This document shows positions 51,581 to 61,522 of a DNA stretch of 64,000 nucleotides, piece by piece. Each line of letters begins with the position of its first letter. Positions within the stretch are counted from its first letter, which is position 1. This DNA is from Ilyobacter_A sp963675185 (GTDB taxonomy: Bacteria > Fusobacteriota > Fusobacteriia > Fusobacteriales > Fusobacteriaceae), in assembly GCA_963675185.2 (NCBI GenBank), contig CAXXOH010000002.1, positions 434,001-498,000 of the forward strand, read 5' to 3'. The notes beneath the pieces are model-generated. The model was not told the DNA's origin. It worked only from the letters and a program-made list of their open reading frames with translations, and did no database searches. The position numbers and the translations under genes are program-made.

Positions 51581-52423
51581 TTACCTATATTTTTTTAACA
51601 ACACATCAAGTATAATCTCTTCCTCTTCCGACAAAGGTTTCTCTTCCAAATGCAAAAGTTCATTAAAGTATTTTTCAGCCATAAATATGAACTTGTCTTC
51701 ATTCTTATAGTCATACTTATTTAAAATATAGATATATGTTAAAAGATTTATCCCCTCTGGACTTTTTAATTTGTCGATATTCTCAATAACTTTTTCGGCT
51801 AATTCTTTTTTAGTGGTGTTCGACCTAGTTGAATTTTCATAGCAGCTAAAGCTGCTCTTTTTCATGCTTATGTACAACAGCGCCACTTGTAGTACCTTGT
51901 CCAAGTCATCTTTTCCAAAATCCTCTGCTAAAAAATTTTCAAGTGAATAAGCCATTATTTGTTTTTGACTTGAAATATCTTCCATAAGGACATAAGAAAA
52001 CAAAAGCTTCAAAAATTCATTTTTATTCTTAAGCATCAGTTCCTTTGAGTATTTAACGGAAAAGATGTCATTTGAATTTGCCAGCAATTTATAGTAATTT
52101 TTTGTCAAACTTTCTATAGACTTGTTTGACATTCTATCTATCTTTTTGAGCTTTATTTTTTCAGCTGGCTCACAAAGCTTGTCTACAAGGATTCTTATAA
52201 TCTTTTCTAAATTTTCAGGATTATTCTTTAAAGTTGATAAAAGTGGCAGCGCAAAGTTCATGGCTTTTCTTTTTATCACTCCATCCTCATCTATTGTAAA
52301 GTAGCTCCTTTTATTTATGAACTCGCTAAACACGTCTGTTAGGACTATAAGTCCATTACTATCATAAATTTTATAGAAAAAATCATAGTCTTTTTCTCTT
52401 ATTGCTTCTAAAATCTTATCCAT
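51581..52423 (-). CDS. Hypothetical protein, helical repeat-like
   Basis: 280 residues, all-helical by eye, with no family I can name. Segments such as ILEAIREKDYDFFYKIYD, LEKIIRILVDKLCEP, EFLKLLFSYVLME and AEKYFNELLHLEEKPL resemble helical repeat proteins of the HEAT/TPR type but without a clear period. It has no membrane segment or signal peptide. GGAGGAA precedes ATG 52423. It sits between lpxK and the IIA gene with short gaps. Confidence 0.68.
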   Translation of the reverse strand: MDKILEAIREKDYDFFYKIYDSNGLIVLTDVFSEFINKRSYFTIDEDGVIKRKAMNFALPLLSTLKNNPENLEKIIRILVDKLCEPAEKIKLKKIDRMSNKSIESLTKNYYKLLANSNDIFSVKYSKELMLKNKNEFLKLLFSYVLMEDISSQKQIMAYSLENFLAEDFGKDDLDKVLQVALLYISMKKSSFSCYENSTRSNTTKKELAEKVIENIDKLKSPEGINLLTYIYILNKYDYKNEDKFIFMAEKYFNELLHLEEKPLSEEEEIILDVLLKKYR

Positions 52424-52436
52424 TCTTCCTCCATGT

Positions 52437-53429
52437 CTAGCTCTGATTCAAAAGATTGTCCTCTAGTATCTTAAACTCTATCTTAAGAACATATATATTT
52501 TCTAAATCCATGTCCATAGGAAGCTTCACCAGATCTTTTTCTGTTGTTATTATAAGGTCTGCCTTCATATCTTCCGCTCGTCTTTTTATCTTAATTAAAT
52601 CTTCTTTTTTAAAACTGTAGTGATCCATAAAATCTACCCTTTCTGTTGCCTTAGGGTCTAAACTTATAACGGTCTTTTCGAAGTTTAAAGGGTTTGCTAA
52701 CCCTGAAAAAAGGAGCACTCTCTGCCCTTTTACCCAAAACAATGGCTTCAGGTTCCCATTTATATCAGAAAGCGATACTACACTGTGCTTAGCTATGGAT
52801 ATATTCTTGTCATATATCATAAGCTGCTTTTTTATGTTCTTAAGCTCACTAGAACTCACTAGATCAGATTTAGTTATTATAAACTCCTTTGCCCTTTTAA
52901 GACCTTTTATATCCTCTCTAAGTGTTCCTTTAGGCAATAATGCCCCACCTCCAAATGGATTTGTAGCATCTATAAGGACTATATCTCTGTTCCTATTAAG
53001 TTTTCGATGCTGAAATCCATCATCTAGTATAATAGTATCCACTCCAAATTCTTCAACTGCAAGCTTGCAAGCCTTGTATCTATTCCTACCTACAATTATT
53101 GGTACTTTGCAATTCATAGCATGTAAAAAAGGTTCATCTCCACTCTCTTTTACAGTGGTAAAAATCTTTTCTCCATCACTTACTATGAGAGGGTCCTTTT
53201 TTCTTTTTCCCCTATATCCCCTCGAAACTATAGCTACATTTTTACCTGCATTTGAATATTTTTTTGTGAAATACTGAACAGCCGGAGTTTTACCGGTACC
53301 ACCGACAGTTATATTTCCTATACAGGTAATTTTCACACCCTCTATGCTCCTAGCTTTTAATATGCCAAAATCATAAAGTTTATTCCTAAAACTAGTAATT
53401 ATATAGTATATAAACGCTAATAGTCCCAT
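52437..53429 (-). CDS. lpxK: Tetraacyldisaccharide 4'-kinase
   Basis: 330 residues. LpxK phosphorylates lipid A disaccharide at the 4' position on the inner face of the membrane. Features are a hydrophobic N-terminus (GLLAFIYYIITSFRNKLYD), the P-loop-like CIGNITVGGTGKTPAVQYF, the RGY motif SRGYRGK, LDDGFQHRKLNRN with the catalytic Asp/His, and LLPKGTLREDIKGLKRA. It follows the ATPase gene by 2 bases and precedes a hypothetical gene by 13. It confirms a lipid A pathway. Confidence 0.94.
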   Translation of the reverse strand: MGLLAFIYYIITSFRNKLYDFGILKARSIEGVKITCIGNITVGGTGKTPAVQYFTKKYSNAGKNVAIVSRGYRGKRKKDPLIVSDGEKIFTTVKESGDEPFLHAMNCKVPIIVGRNRYKACKLAVEEFGVDTIILDDGFQHRKLNRNRDIVLIDATNPFGGGALLPKGTLREDIKGLKRAKEFIITKSDLVSSSELKNIKKQLMIYDKNISIAKHSVVSLSDINGNLKPLFWVKGQRVLLFSGLANPLNFEKTVISLDPKATERVDFMDHYSFKKEDLIKIKRRAEDMKADLIITTEKDLVKLPMDMDLENIYVLKIEFKILEDNLLNQS

Positions 53430-53431
53430 TT

Positions 53432-55126
53432 TTACCTCTCAGTAAATATTTTTTTTCTTACCCTGTTTACCGCTGCTGCCACCTCATATTTCCTGGCAAA
53501 AGCCAGCCCTCCACTTTTCACTCCCAAATAAGAGCTTATACTTGCCTGATCCATTTCTTTTTCAAATCTATCTATAACTTCCCTAAAAGTCATTTTTTTC
53601 AATTCTTCATATTTAAAAAACTTTTTTATTACCTCTCCTATGAACCTAACTTGTCCCTCTTCTATGAGCTGCTCCACACTTCTTAGGTCTACCGCTTCTC
53701 TTCCAAGAAGTAGCTCATCTAAACTCCTATTTTTAATCTTTGCCCTTGGGTCACTCAACAGTTCTCTGCAAGGTTTCTCAGCCAAAGCCCTATACTTTAC
53801 TACAAATTCATTGTCATCTAGCTTTAGGTGCTCTCTTTTATATCTAGCTGATACCTCCCTAGCCATCTTTGTAACATCTTTTATTCTATATTCATCCAAC
53901 ATAAGTACACTGTCAGCCACATCAAAATAATCCCCAAGACCTCCAACAACAACTATAACAGACACCCCTGCAGTATTCTTAAGTGCATTTATCTTTTCTA
54001 TGAAAGGTGTAATGGGCTCCTTGTCTTTTGAAATTAATTCATGTATTTTTACATCCCTTACCATAAAGTTGGTGGCGCATGTATCCTCATCTATAAGGAT
54101 AAGCTTAGATCCTGACTCCACAGCCTCCATTATGTTGCATGCCTGAGATGTAGAGCCGCTGGCATTTTCTGTATAGAATGATGTGGTTCCTTTGTCAAAA
54201 GGAAGGTTGTTTATAAAGTTGCTTATATCTACATTCTGTATGCTTCTTCCATCCTCAGCTCTTATCTTAAAAGCGCTTGAGTCAGTAAGCACAAACTCCC
54301 TTCCGTCTCCGGGTATATGGTTGTACACACCTTTTTCAATTGCATTCAGCAAAGTTGATTTTCCGTGGAATCCACCGCCAGTTATAAGAGTAACCCCTTT
54401 TTTTATAGCCATTCCTTGCATTACTTTGCCGTTTGGGAGCTCTATTGTGTATTCCAAGTTTTCTGGGCTCTTAAATCTTACTGCCTGCTTCATGGGCCTG
54501 TCATCTATTGAGCTAACTCTAGCAAGCACTGATTCATTTGCTACAAAAGATACTATCCCCTGTTTTTCCATCTCATTTCTTATATAGTCCGCTATCTCAT
54601 TTGTCTCAATTTGATTTTTGAGAGAATTCATACCCACATTTTCTGTTTTTAAGCACAAGGTTATCTTAGGGAGATCCTGGAATATCATCTCTATTGCGGC
54701 TTTTGCGAGTATCCTCCTACCAGCAGCTGGAAGCCCTAAATAAAATTTTATGTTTAGAGTGTCTCCCTCTACTTCGGCAGCACTTCTTTTAAGTATCTCC
54801 TGCTTTGGCTGATATACCGCTATAAGGCCGCTTTTCCCACTGCCCTTTTTCTTCCCAGCCCTTTCCCACACACTTTTCGAAAACCTTCTTAACATATAGT
54901 CTTCAAAGGCCAACTTTCTAGAGCTGGTTTTGTAAAGGTCTTTTTCATACAAGTATTTCTTAAGATCTATCTCTATCGAAAATAAAGAGGGTGATGCAAA
55001 AGGATCACCCTGCACTCTTATAATATTTAGCCTATAATCTTTAAAATCATACCTACCTTTTATATCTTTATAGGCATTATATGACTTCCCATCTATCCTA
55101 TTAAGCAAGTTTTCCAAGTTCTTCAT
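53432..55126 (-). CDS. ABC-class P-loop ATPase (COG3044-like)
   Basis: 564 residues. The central ATPase has the Walker A ITGGGFHGKSTLLNAIEKGVY, followed by the ABC-type signature TENASGSTSQACNIMEAVESG and Walker B with LILIDEDTCATNFMVRD. The flanking domains (first 180 and last 150 residues) match the predicted ABC-class ATPase family related to the trypanosome RNA-editing ATPase MRB1590. It has no membrane domain, so it is not a transporter. Its task in bacteria is unclear; RNA binding is a possibility from that relative. It lies between smc and lpxK with gaps of 14 and 2 bases. Confidence 0.87.
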   Translation of the reverse strand: MKNLENLLNRIDGKSYNAYKDIKGRYDFKDYRLNIIRVQGDPFASPSLFSIEIDLKKYLYEKDLYKTSSRKLAFEDYMLRRFSKSVWERAGKKKGSGKSGLIAVYQPKQEILKRSAAEVEGDTLNIKFYLGLPAAGRRILAKAAIEMIFQDLPKITLCLKTENVGMNSLKNQIETNEIADYIRNEMEKQGIVSFVANESVLARVSSIDDRPMKQAVRFKSPENLEYTIELPNGKVMQGMAIKKGVTLITGGGFHGKSTLLNAIEKGVYNHIPGDGREFVLTDSSAFKIRAEDGRSIQNVDISNFINNLPFDKGTTSFYTENASGSTSQACNIMEAVESGSKLILIDEDTCATNFMVRDVKIHELISKDKEPITPFIEKINALKNTAGVSVIVVVGGLGDYFDVADSVLMLDEYRIKDVTKMAREVSARYKREHLKLDDNEFVVKYRALAEKPCRELLSDPRAKIKNRSLDELLLGREAVDLRSVEQLIEEGQVRFIGEVIKKFFKYEELKKMTFREVIDRFEKEMDQASISSYLGVKSGGLAFARKYEVAAAVNRVRKKIFTER

Positions 55127-55140
55127 AATAACATTCCCCT

Positions 55141-58100
55141 CTACATCCTAACTGAAATTAACTTCGATTCCCCCAATTCCTTATTCATTGTTATCCCATA
55201 AAGAGTATCCGACTCTTTCATAGTTTCTTTATTGTGGGTTATTAGGATAAATTGGGACTTATCAGTAAACTCTTTGAGTTTTCTTATAAGCCTTTTTGTA
55301 TTGGTCTCATCTAAGGCCGCCTCTATCTCGTCAAAGAAAGTAAATGGGCTGGGTTTATACATAAAAATCGCCATTATAAACGCCACTGCTACCATAGATT
55401 TTTCCCCGCCAGAAAGCAAACTTATAGATTGAGTCTTCTTATTCTTAAATTTTACCATAAGTTCTATCCCAGACTCAAGTAAATCTTCTTCATTTGTTAA
55501 TTTTAATTTACCAATGGAGTTATTTAATACCTCTTTACACATCTGAGAAAAGTTTTCACTTATGTTTTCGTAAGCATCTTTAAATTTCAATTTTACTATA
55601 TTTTCTATATCTTTTATGAGCTCCTTAAGCAATTTCTCGCTTTTTACAAGGTCCTCTTTTTGCCCGAGTATAAACTTATACTTTTCATCAACCTCTTCAA
55701 ACTCTTCTATAGCTAGGAAATTTACTACCCCTAAGTTATTAAGCTCAGTCTCCAAACTCAACAGATCCTTTTTCAACTTCTCTACGCTGCTTTCAGTTTC
55801 TATCATTTCTAAGCTATCAAGAGCCTCTATATCATCTTTTAAACTTTCTATGGAGCCTTTCAATGCCTCTAGCTTCTCTATTTTCCTCTTTATCTTGTCG
55901 TTTTCCAATACTATCTGGTTTTCTAGATTTTTGACATCTAGTATGAGCTTTTTCTCCTCTTTTTCCAGCTTATCATTCTCTACCCTCTTCTCATTTACCT
56001 TTGAAAACTCTTTTTTGTACTCACTATTCTTGTCCATATACTCTTCGTCCAGGCCGTCAAGCCTTAAATTCAAGTTTTCAATATCCTTATTAAGCTCATC
56101 CAACTTTTTTATAGCCGAATTCTTTTCAAAATTTATCTCTTGGAGTTCTATTTCCTCTTTATGGATGTTGCCTTCAAGCTGCCTTATTCTCTCCTTTTTA
56201 TTCAGGTATTTTATCTTTTTATCCGAGCTTTCTTTATTCAAGGAATCCATACGTGAAGAGATTTTCTGGAGTTTCTCTTTCTCCTTTTCATAATTCTCTT
56301 TTAGTTTAGTTATAAAATCGTCCACACTGTCTTTTTTTGATTTGGCGTTTTCTATATCATTTAGGTACTCGTGGTTATAAGTATTTTCCTCATTTATTTC
56401 CACTTCTAAAAGCTTAATATTTTTATCAATTTTGTTAAGCTGATCTTTTTTGTCATCCACTTCCCGTGAGATATTTTTTATTTTTTGAAAAAACTCCTCC
56501 CTCTTCTCGTCCTTGGACTCCAAAGATTCCTCTATCTTTTCAATCTTTTTTAGGTTCTCGCTATAGCCCTTGTCTGCTAAATCTAATTTACCCTTCACAT
56601 CTGAAATCGTCTGCGAGAGGATTCTTATCTCCTTTTTTCTCTCCAGTATGGCTGCTGAAGTGGACTTAAGGTTACTACCGCCGGTCATCCTACCACGTGA
56701 CGATATAAGTTCTCCACTCAGGCTGACTATATTTCCCCTGTGAATATTTCTTTTCAGAATATCAAGCCCGGTATCAACATCTTCAACCACTAAAAGGTTG
56801 CCCAATACAAAGTCCACAGCTTTCTGATATTTAGAGTCAAATTTCACAAGTTTACTTGCTATTCCCAGCACTCCTGGTATATCCGGCTTAAGCCCGGGTT
56901 TTCCCGACTTTATTGTATCAAGAGCCAAAAAAGATGCCCTTCCACCCTTACTTTCTTTCAAATACTGTATACATTTTTTTGCTGTACCGCTACTTTCTAC
57001 GACTATATCCTGTAAGCTACCGCCTGCCGCCGAGTCCACTGCAGTCACAAGTTCTTCTGGAATATTCACCAAACTTATAAAAGCTCCGTGTACCCCTGAT
57101 ATCTTGGCGTTCAGCACCTCTTTTACTCCTTTAAAAAATCCCTCGTAATTTTCTTCCAGTTTTTCCAAGCTGTCTAGTTTTGCAGAAAACCTATTGAAAT
57201 TGTATTCATGCTCTTTTTTCTGCTGTAGGTAGCTGTTTAATTCTAAACTGAGTTTATTTATCTCCAACTCGGTTTCCTCTATCTCTACTTCGAGTTTTTC
57301 GAGCTTTGACTCCAGTTGAGATTTCTGTTCTGACAACTTTTCAAAGTCTTTTTTTAAATCTCCGCTTTTTTTTAGGTACTCTTCCATTTCGAAATTAAGC
57401 GATTCACTCCTGTTTTTTGAGCTCTTTATTTTCCTAGTAGTAGCCTCTATATTATTTATCAGTTTTACCCTGTCAACCTCAAAATCCATGAGTTTGTCTT
57501 TTTTCAAGTTCAAGGATGCCTCTAGTGCACTTTTTTCATTTTCAAGCTTTACAAGGTCTTGGTTGAATTTTTCATTTTCGACCTTCTCATTTTCAAGTTC
57601 TTTTCCCAGCGACTGTGTCCCAGACTTCAGCTCCTTTATAAGAAGCCCTTTCTCCTCAATTTTTTCTTTTAGTCTGCCTAGCTGTCCAGTGCGTTCCTCT
57701 CTCTCTCTAGAAAAATTATTCAGCCTCTCTGTATACTTTACTTTATCGTTCATAAGTCTGTCTATGTAGTCTTTTAACTGAAAATTTTTCTTGCTCAGCT
57801 CCTCTATTTGAGAGTTCAGATTCTCCCTTTGGCTGTTTACATTCTCCAGGTCAGTTTCCTGTTTTGAAAAATCGCTCTCTAGCTTTTTTAAACCTTCGGT
57901 CTGCTTTTCCAAATCTGACTTGAGTTCACTTAACTCCAGATCTTTCTTAGACAATTCCAGACTCAGTATAGTTTTTTTTGTTTTTTTTACTTCTTTATCG
58001 AGCTCCTTGTATCTTCTTGTTTTTATTGCCTGTTTTTCCACCCTAGACCTGTTCTCAACTAGTTCACCCAGTATAATGTCTATTTTTTCCATCTCTATTT

Positions 58101-58653
58101 TTACATTCTCAAGTTTTTTTTCCGACTCAGCCTTTCTGAGCTTTACTTTTTTTATTCCGGCTGCTTCTTCTATAATGCTTCTAAGCTCTAAGTTAGAAGA
58201 GGATATTATCCTTTCTACCCTTCCTTGACCTATAACAGAATAGGCGCTTTTCCCAACGCCTGTATCCAAAAAAAGTTCGCTTATGTCCTTTAGCCTGGAT
58301 CTGCTGCTATTTATGTAGTATTCATTTTCGCCGGTTTTTTTTATCTTTCTGCTTATTCTGACTTCATCTTCTTCAAAATTAAGCGTTTTATCTGAGTTGT
58401 CTATTATCAAAGTCACCTCGGCTGAGGATCTAGGTTTTTTATTTTTTCCGCCTGAAAATATTACATCACTGCTCTCTTTTGCACGGATATTTTTATAGGA
58501 CTGCTCCCCCAAAACCCACAGTATAGAATCCAGTATATTGGACTTACCGCTCCCGTTTGGCCCTACTATGGATGTGATTCCCTTGTTAAAATCCAGCCTA
58601 ACTTTATCGGCAAAGGATTTAAACCCGTCTATCTCTAAGCCCTTTAAGTACAT
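55141..58653 (-). CDS. smc: Chromosome segregation protein SMC
   Basis: 1170 residues from ATG 58653 (GTGAGGAGA just upstream; GTG 58662 lacks spacing). The head has Walker A IVGPNGSGKSNILDSI and LGEQSYKNIRAKESSDVIFSG. Two long coiled coils follow, split by a hinge at about 510-670 (GVHGAFISLVNIPEELVTAVDSA, GGRASFLAL, RGRMTGGSN). The C-terminal head has the signature ISLLSGGEKSMVAVAF and Walker B PSPFTFFDEIEAALDETNT. It compacts and separates chromosomes, usually with ScpA and ScpB, which are not in the window. It starts 9 bases after hslU. Confidence 0.97.
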   Translation of the reverse strand: MYLKGLEIDGFKSFADKVRLDFNKGITSIVGPNGSGKSNILDSILWVLGEQSYKNIRAKESSDVIFSGGKNKKPRSSAEVTLIIDNSDKTLNFEEDEVRISRKIKKTGENEYYINSSRSRLKDISELFLDTGVGKSAYSVIGQGRVERIISSSNLELRSIIEEAAGIKKVKLRKAESEKKLENVKIEMEKIDIILGELVENRSRVEKQAIKTRRYKELDKEVKKTKKTILSLELSKKDLELSELKSDLEKQTEGLKKLESDFSKQETDLENVNSQRENLNSQIEELSKKNFQLKDYIDRLMNDKVKYTERLNNFSREREERTGQLGRLKEKIEEKGLLIKELKSGTQSLGKELENEKVENEKFNQDLVKLENEKSALEASLNLKKDKLMDFEVDRVKLINNIEATTRKIKSSKNRSESLNFEMEEYLKKSGDLKKDFEKLSEQKSQLESKLEKLEVEIEETELEINKLSLELNSYLQQKKEHEYNFNRFSAKLDSLEKLEENYEGFFKGVKEVLNAKISGVHGAFISLVNIPEELVTAVDSAAGGSLQDIVVESSGTAKKCIQYLKESKGGRASFLALDTIKSGKPGLKPDIPGVLGIASKLVKFDSKYQKAVDFVLGNLLVVEDVDTGLDILKRNIHRGNIVSLSGELISSRGRMTGGSNLKSTSAAILERKKEIRILSQTISDVKGKLDLADKGYSENLKKIEKIEESLESKDEKREEFFQKIKNISREVDDKKDQLNKIDKNIKLLEVEINEENTYNHEYLNDIENAKSKKDSVDDFITKLKENYEKEKEKLQKISSRMDSLNKESSDKKIKYLNKKERIRQLEGNIHKEEIELQEINFEKNSAIKKLDELNKDIENLNLRLDGLDEEYMDKNSEYKKEFSKVNEKRVENDKLEKEEKKLILDVKNLENQIVLENDKIKRKIEKLEALKGSIESLKDDIEALDSLEMIETESSVEKLKKDLLSLETELNNLGVVNFLAIEEFEEVDEKYKFILGQKEDLVKSEKLLKELIKDIENIVKLKFKDAYENISENFSQMCKEVLNNSIGKLKLTNEEDLLESGIELMVKFKNKKTQSISLLSGGEKSMVAVAFIMAIFMYKPSPFTFFDEIEAALDETNTKRLIRKLKEFTDKSQFILITHNKETMKESDTLYGITMNKELGESKLISVRM

Positions 58654-58662
58654 TCTCCTCAC

Positions 58663-59982
58663 CTACAAAATATATTTGTCCAGATTTTCCTCTTCTGCGT
58701 CTAGCTTAAATACTTTCTCCACATCTTTTTTCCCTATCTTCGACTTAATTAGCTCAGGGTAAGGTGCCTCATACATCAACTCCCTCAAAACTGCCTCTAT
58801 TACAGAAGCAAGCCTCCTGGCACCAATATTTTCTATGCTTTCATTAAGTTCTATCGCCACATCAGCTATGGTTTCTATTGCCTGTTTTGTAAAGTCGAGT
58901 TCCACGTTATCCACCTTTAGAAGATTTTTGTACTGATCTATGAGATTATACTCTACCTGCGTCAATATCTTTATAAAGTCTTCTTTTTCCAAGCTTTTCA
59001 GTTTCACCCTAACAGGGAACCTACCCTGAAGTTCTGGCATTAGGTCTGATGGGCTAGAAAGAGTAAAGGCCCCTGCTGCTATAAAAAGTATGTGGTCCGT
59101 TTTAACAGGACCGTATTTTGTCATAACAGTGGTCCCTTCCACGAGTGGAAGTATGTCCCTCTGTACCCCTTGTCTTGAGACCTCGCCTCTAGAGTTTCCT
59201 TCTCTTTCAGCTATTTTATCTATTTCATCTATGAAAACTATCCCATCTTCTTCGACCTTAGATATAGCCTCCGGTATTAGTTCATCCAAGTCTATACTTT
59301 TTTCAACTTCACTTCTCAATATATAGTCAACAGCGTGCTCCACTGCCATCTTTTTTTTCTTTTTCTTACCTCCGGGTAGGGTAGACATTATGGACTCTAG
59401 CAAATCGCTCATCCCGTCCTCTTCTCCCGGTGCATTAGCAAAAACTTCTATTACCGGCCCCTCTACTTTAGCCTCTTTTTCCACCTCTATTTGATGACCG
59501 TCATACTCCCCGTTTTCTATCTTTTTTATCATTTCGGCCTTCTCGTCCTCATTGATTGTTGAATAAGGTTTTATAAGTCCGGCTACTTTTGTATACACCA
59601 TAGGCAGAAACTGTTCTTTAAGTTCCTCTATCTTTTGGGATTTAAGATTTCTTATGGTTAGCCCAAGTAGATCCTTAATCATGGATTCTACGTCTTTCCC
59701 TACGTACCCTACTTCAGTAAACTTTGTAGACTCCACTTTTATGAAAGGGGAGTCGGTTATTCTAGCCAGCCTCCTAGCTATCTCCGTTTTCCCTACTCCT
59801 GTAGCACCTATTAAGATTACATTTTTGGGGGTTATCTCCTTTTTTAATTCCTCATCTTCTATGCTTTTTCTCCTAAACCTGTTTCTAAGAGATATTGCTA
59901 CGATTTTTTTCGCATCGTCCTGCGAAATTATATATTTATCAAGTTCTTCTACTATTTTTTTTGGTATTAACATATCTTTCAT
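58663..59982 (-). CDS. hslU: HslU, ATPase subunit of the HslUV protease
   Basis: 439 residues. Walker A is ILIGATGVGKTEIARRLAR, followed by KFTEVGYVGKDVESMIKDL, the Walker B VFIDEIDKI, and an intermediate domain (residues ~110-240, with a GKKKKKKM patch). The C-terminus ends ENLDKYIL, the tail that docks into HslV. HslU unfolds substrates for the HslV peptidase. hslV is commonly adjacent, but here neither neighbour is hslV, so it lies elsewhere or is missing. It is the first gene of the hslU-smc unit; AGGGGAG precedes ATG 59982. The 60000-60130 gap upstream has no gene. Confidence 0.95.
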   Translation of the reverse strand: MKDMLIPKKIVEELDKYIISQDDAKKIVAISLRNRFRRKSIEDEELKKEITPKNVILIGATGVGKTEIARRLARITDSPFIKVESTKFTEVGYVGKDVESMIKDLLGLTIRNLKSQKIEELKEQFLPMVYTKVAGLIKPYSTINEDEKAEMIKKIENGEYDGHQIEVEKEAKVEGPVIEVFANAPGEEDGMSDLLESIMSTLPGGKKKKKKMAVEHAVDYILRSEVEKSIDLDELIPEAISKVEEDGIVFIDEIDKIAEREGNSRGEVSRQGVQRDILPLVEGTTVMTKYGPVKTDHILFIAAGAFTLSSPSDLMPELQGRFPVRVKLKSLEKEDFIKILTQVEYNLIDQYKNLLKVDNVELDFTKQAIETIADVAIELNESIENIGARRLASVIEAVLRELMYEAPYPELIKSKIGKKDVEKVFKLDAEEENLDKYIL

Positions 59983-60138
59983 AAATCTCCCCTACCCAAT
60001 ATTTTTTTATGAAATATCTTTCTACTCCATATCGTTTTACAAAAATTTTCTGTACGTATTTTTTTGATAAAACCATAATGATAATATGCATTATATTATA
60101 TCAGATAATGTAAGTTTATCAAGGATTTTTTAAAATAA

Positions 60139-60178
60139 AAGTGGTATCAACATGCCTGACGGCATTTTAATACCACTT
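60139..60178 (-). terminator. Terminator of the lpxB-msbA-rph-rdgB unit
   Basis: AAGTGGTAT / ATACCACTT enclosing ATGCC / GGCAT, followed on the - strand by TTATTTTAAAAAA. Confidence 0.85.
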
Positions 60179-60184
60179 AAAAAT

Positions 60185-60766
60185 TTACATCAATTCTTTT
60201 ATGCCAGCCTTCAGCTTTTCAAGCGCCTTAGCTCTATGGCTTATGCTGTTTTTTATATCAGGAATTTCCGCAAAAGTCTTCCCATATTCCTTTAAATAGA
60301 AATGAGGATCGTATCCAAATCCATCAATTCCTCTAGATTCCTCTATTATCTCCCCTTCTATCTCTCCTTCAAACGAATAAACAGCTCCGTTTGGTTTGGC
60401 AAAAGATATAACACAGACAAACTTAGCCCTCCTATTCTCTACTCCAGAGAGCTCGGCTATAAGCTTTCTATTGTTCAATTCATCAGTTGAATTTTTTCCT
60501 GAATACCTTGCAGAATGTACTCCAGGTTCACCTCCAAGAGCCTCCACGCAGAGCCCAGAATCATCTGCTATTGCAGGTATTCCAAGGTGTTTTGCTATCT
60601 GAACAGCCTTTTTTTGTGAATTTTCCCTGAAACTATCCCCGTCTTCTACAACTTCTGGTATTTCTATCCCGTCCCTAATCGATAATATTTCGTAATCTAA
60701 ATCAGCAAGTATCTTTTTTATCTCCTCGATCTTTTTAAGATTTCCAGTAGCTAAAAATACCTTCAT
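60185..60766 (-). CDS. rdgB: XTP/dITP diphosphatase (RdgB/HAM1)
   Basis: 193 residues. It clears deaminated nucleotides (ITP, XTP, dITP) from the pool. VFLATGNLKKIEEIKKIL is the signature start, followed by FRENSQKKAVQIAKHLGIPAIADDSGLCVEALGG, the SARYSG segment, GFGYDPHFYLKEYGKTFAE and the ISHRAKALEKL end. The ATG overlaps the stop codon of rph by one base, a common arrangement of this pair. Complete and intact. Confidence 0.95.
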   Translation of the reverse strand: MKVFLATGNLKKIEEIKKILADLDYEILSIRDGIEIPEVVEDGDSFRENSQKKAVQIAKHLGIPAIADDSGLCVEALGGEPGVHSARYSGKNSTDELNNRKLIAELSGVENRRAKFVCVISFAKPNGAVYSFEGEIEGEIIEESRGIDGFGYDPHFYLKEYGKTFAEIPDIKNSISHRAKALEKLKAGIKELM

Positions 60767-61509
60767 TAGTTTCCAGCCTCTTCTATGACTAATTCCTGTA
60801 CCTCGAAAAGTTCCCTTATACCCTTTTCTGCATAATCCAGCAGGTCATTCAACTCTTCCCTGGTATAGGTAGCTTCCTCTCCTGTCCCCTGTACCTCTAC
60901 GTACTCACCTTTTGAGTTCATGATGACATTCATGTCCACTTCGGCAGATGAATCTTCAGTATACTTAAGGTCTAACATTGTTTGCCCTTTTACTATACCA
61001 ACGCTTATTGCCGCTATCTTTGAAATAATCGGATTCTCTTTTATTCTCTCTTCTTTAAGCAATTTTTTAATTGCAAGAGCCAAGGCTATATAGCCTCCAG
61101 TTATAGATGCAGTTCTGGTACCGCCGTCAGCCTGTATTACGTCACAGTCCACGGTTATTGTTTTCTCCCCCAATTTTCCCAGGTCTACGCAGGCTCTGAG
61201 TGACCTTCCTATAAGCCTTTGTATCTCCATGGTCCTCCCAGAAAGCTTCCCTTTTGCCGCCTCCCTTATGTTCCTGTCCTGAGTTGCCCTAGGCAGCATA
61301 GAGTACTCTGCAGTAAGCCAGCCCTTCCCCTGACCTTTTAAAAAGGGAGGTACCTTATCATTTACAGATGCAGTGCATAGTACCTTGGTGTTTCCCATCT
61401 CTATCATTACAGATCCCTCTGCATAAATCGTGTAATTAGGGTGAACTATCACCTGTCTTATCTCATCGTTTTTTCTGCTGTCTTCTCTCAATACTTCCAT
61501 TCCATTCAT
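60766..61509 (-). CDS. rph: Ribonuclease PH
   Basis: 247 residues. A phosphorolytic 3' exoribonuclease that trims tRNA precursors. The beginning LREDSRKNDEIRQVIVHPNY, then GNTKVLCTASVNDKVPPFLKGQGKGWLTAEYSMLPRAT, the RxxR region (GRTMEIQRLIGRSLRACVDL), and DCDVIQADGGTRTASITGG are all conserved. AGGAGG lies 9 bases before ATG 61509. It overlaps rdgB by one base and follows msbA by 13. Confidence 0.95.
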   Translation of the reverse strand: MNGMEVLREDSRKNDEIRQVIVHPNYTIYAEGSVMIEMGNTKVLCTASVNDKVPPFLKGQGKGWLTAEYSMLPRATQDRNIREAAKGKLSGRTMEIQRLIGRSLRACVDLGKLGEKTITVDCDVIQADGGTRTASITGGYIALALAIKKLLKEERIKENPIISKIAAISVGIVKGQTMLDLKYTEDSSAEVDMNVIMNSKGEYVEVQGTGEEATYTREELNDLLDYAEKGIRELFEVQELVIEEAGN

Positions 61510-61522
61510 TAAAAAAATCCTC

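Noticed and set aside
55616..56293. A 225-codon Ser/Phe-rich open frame opposite smc.
   Set aside because: It is the shadow of the Glu/Lys-rich coiled-coil codons of smc.
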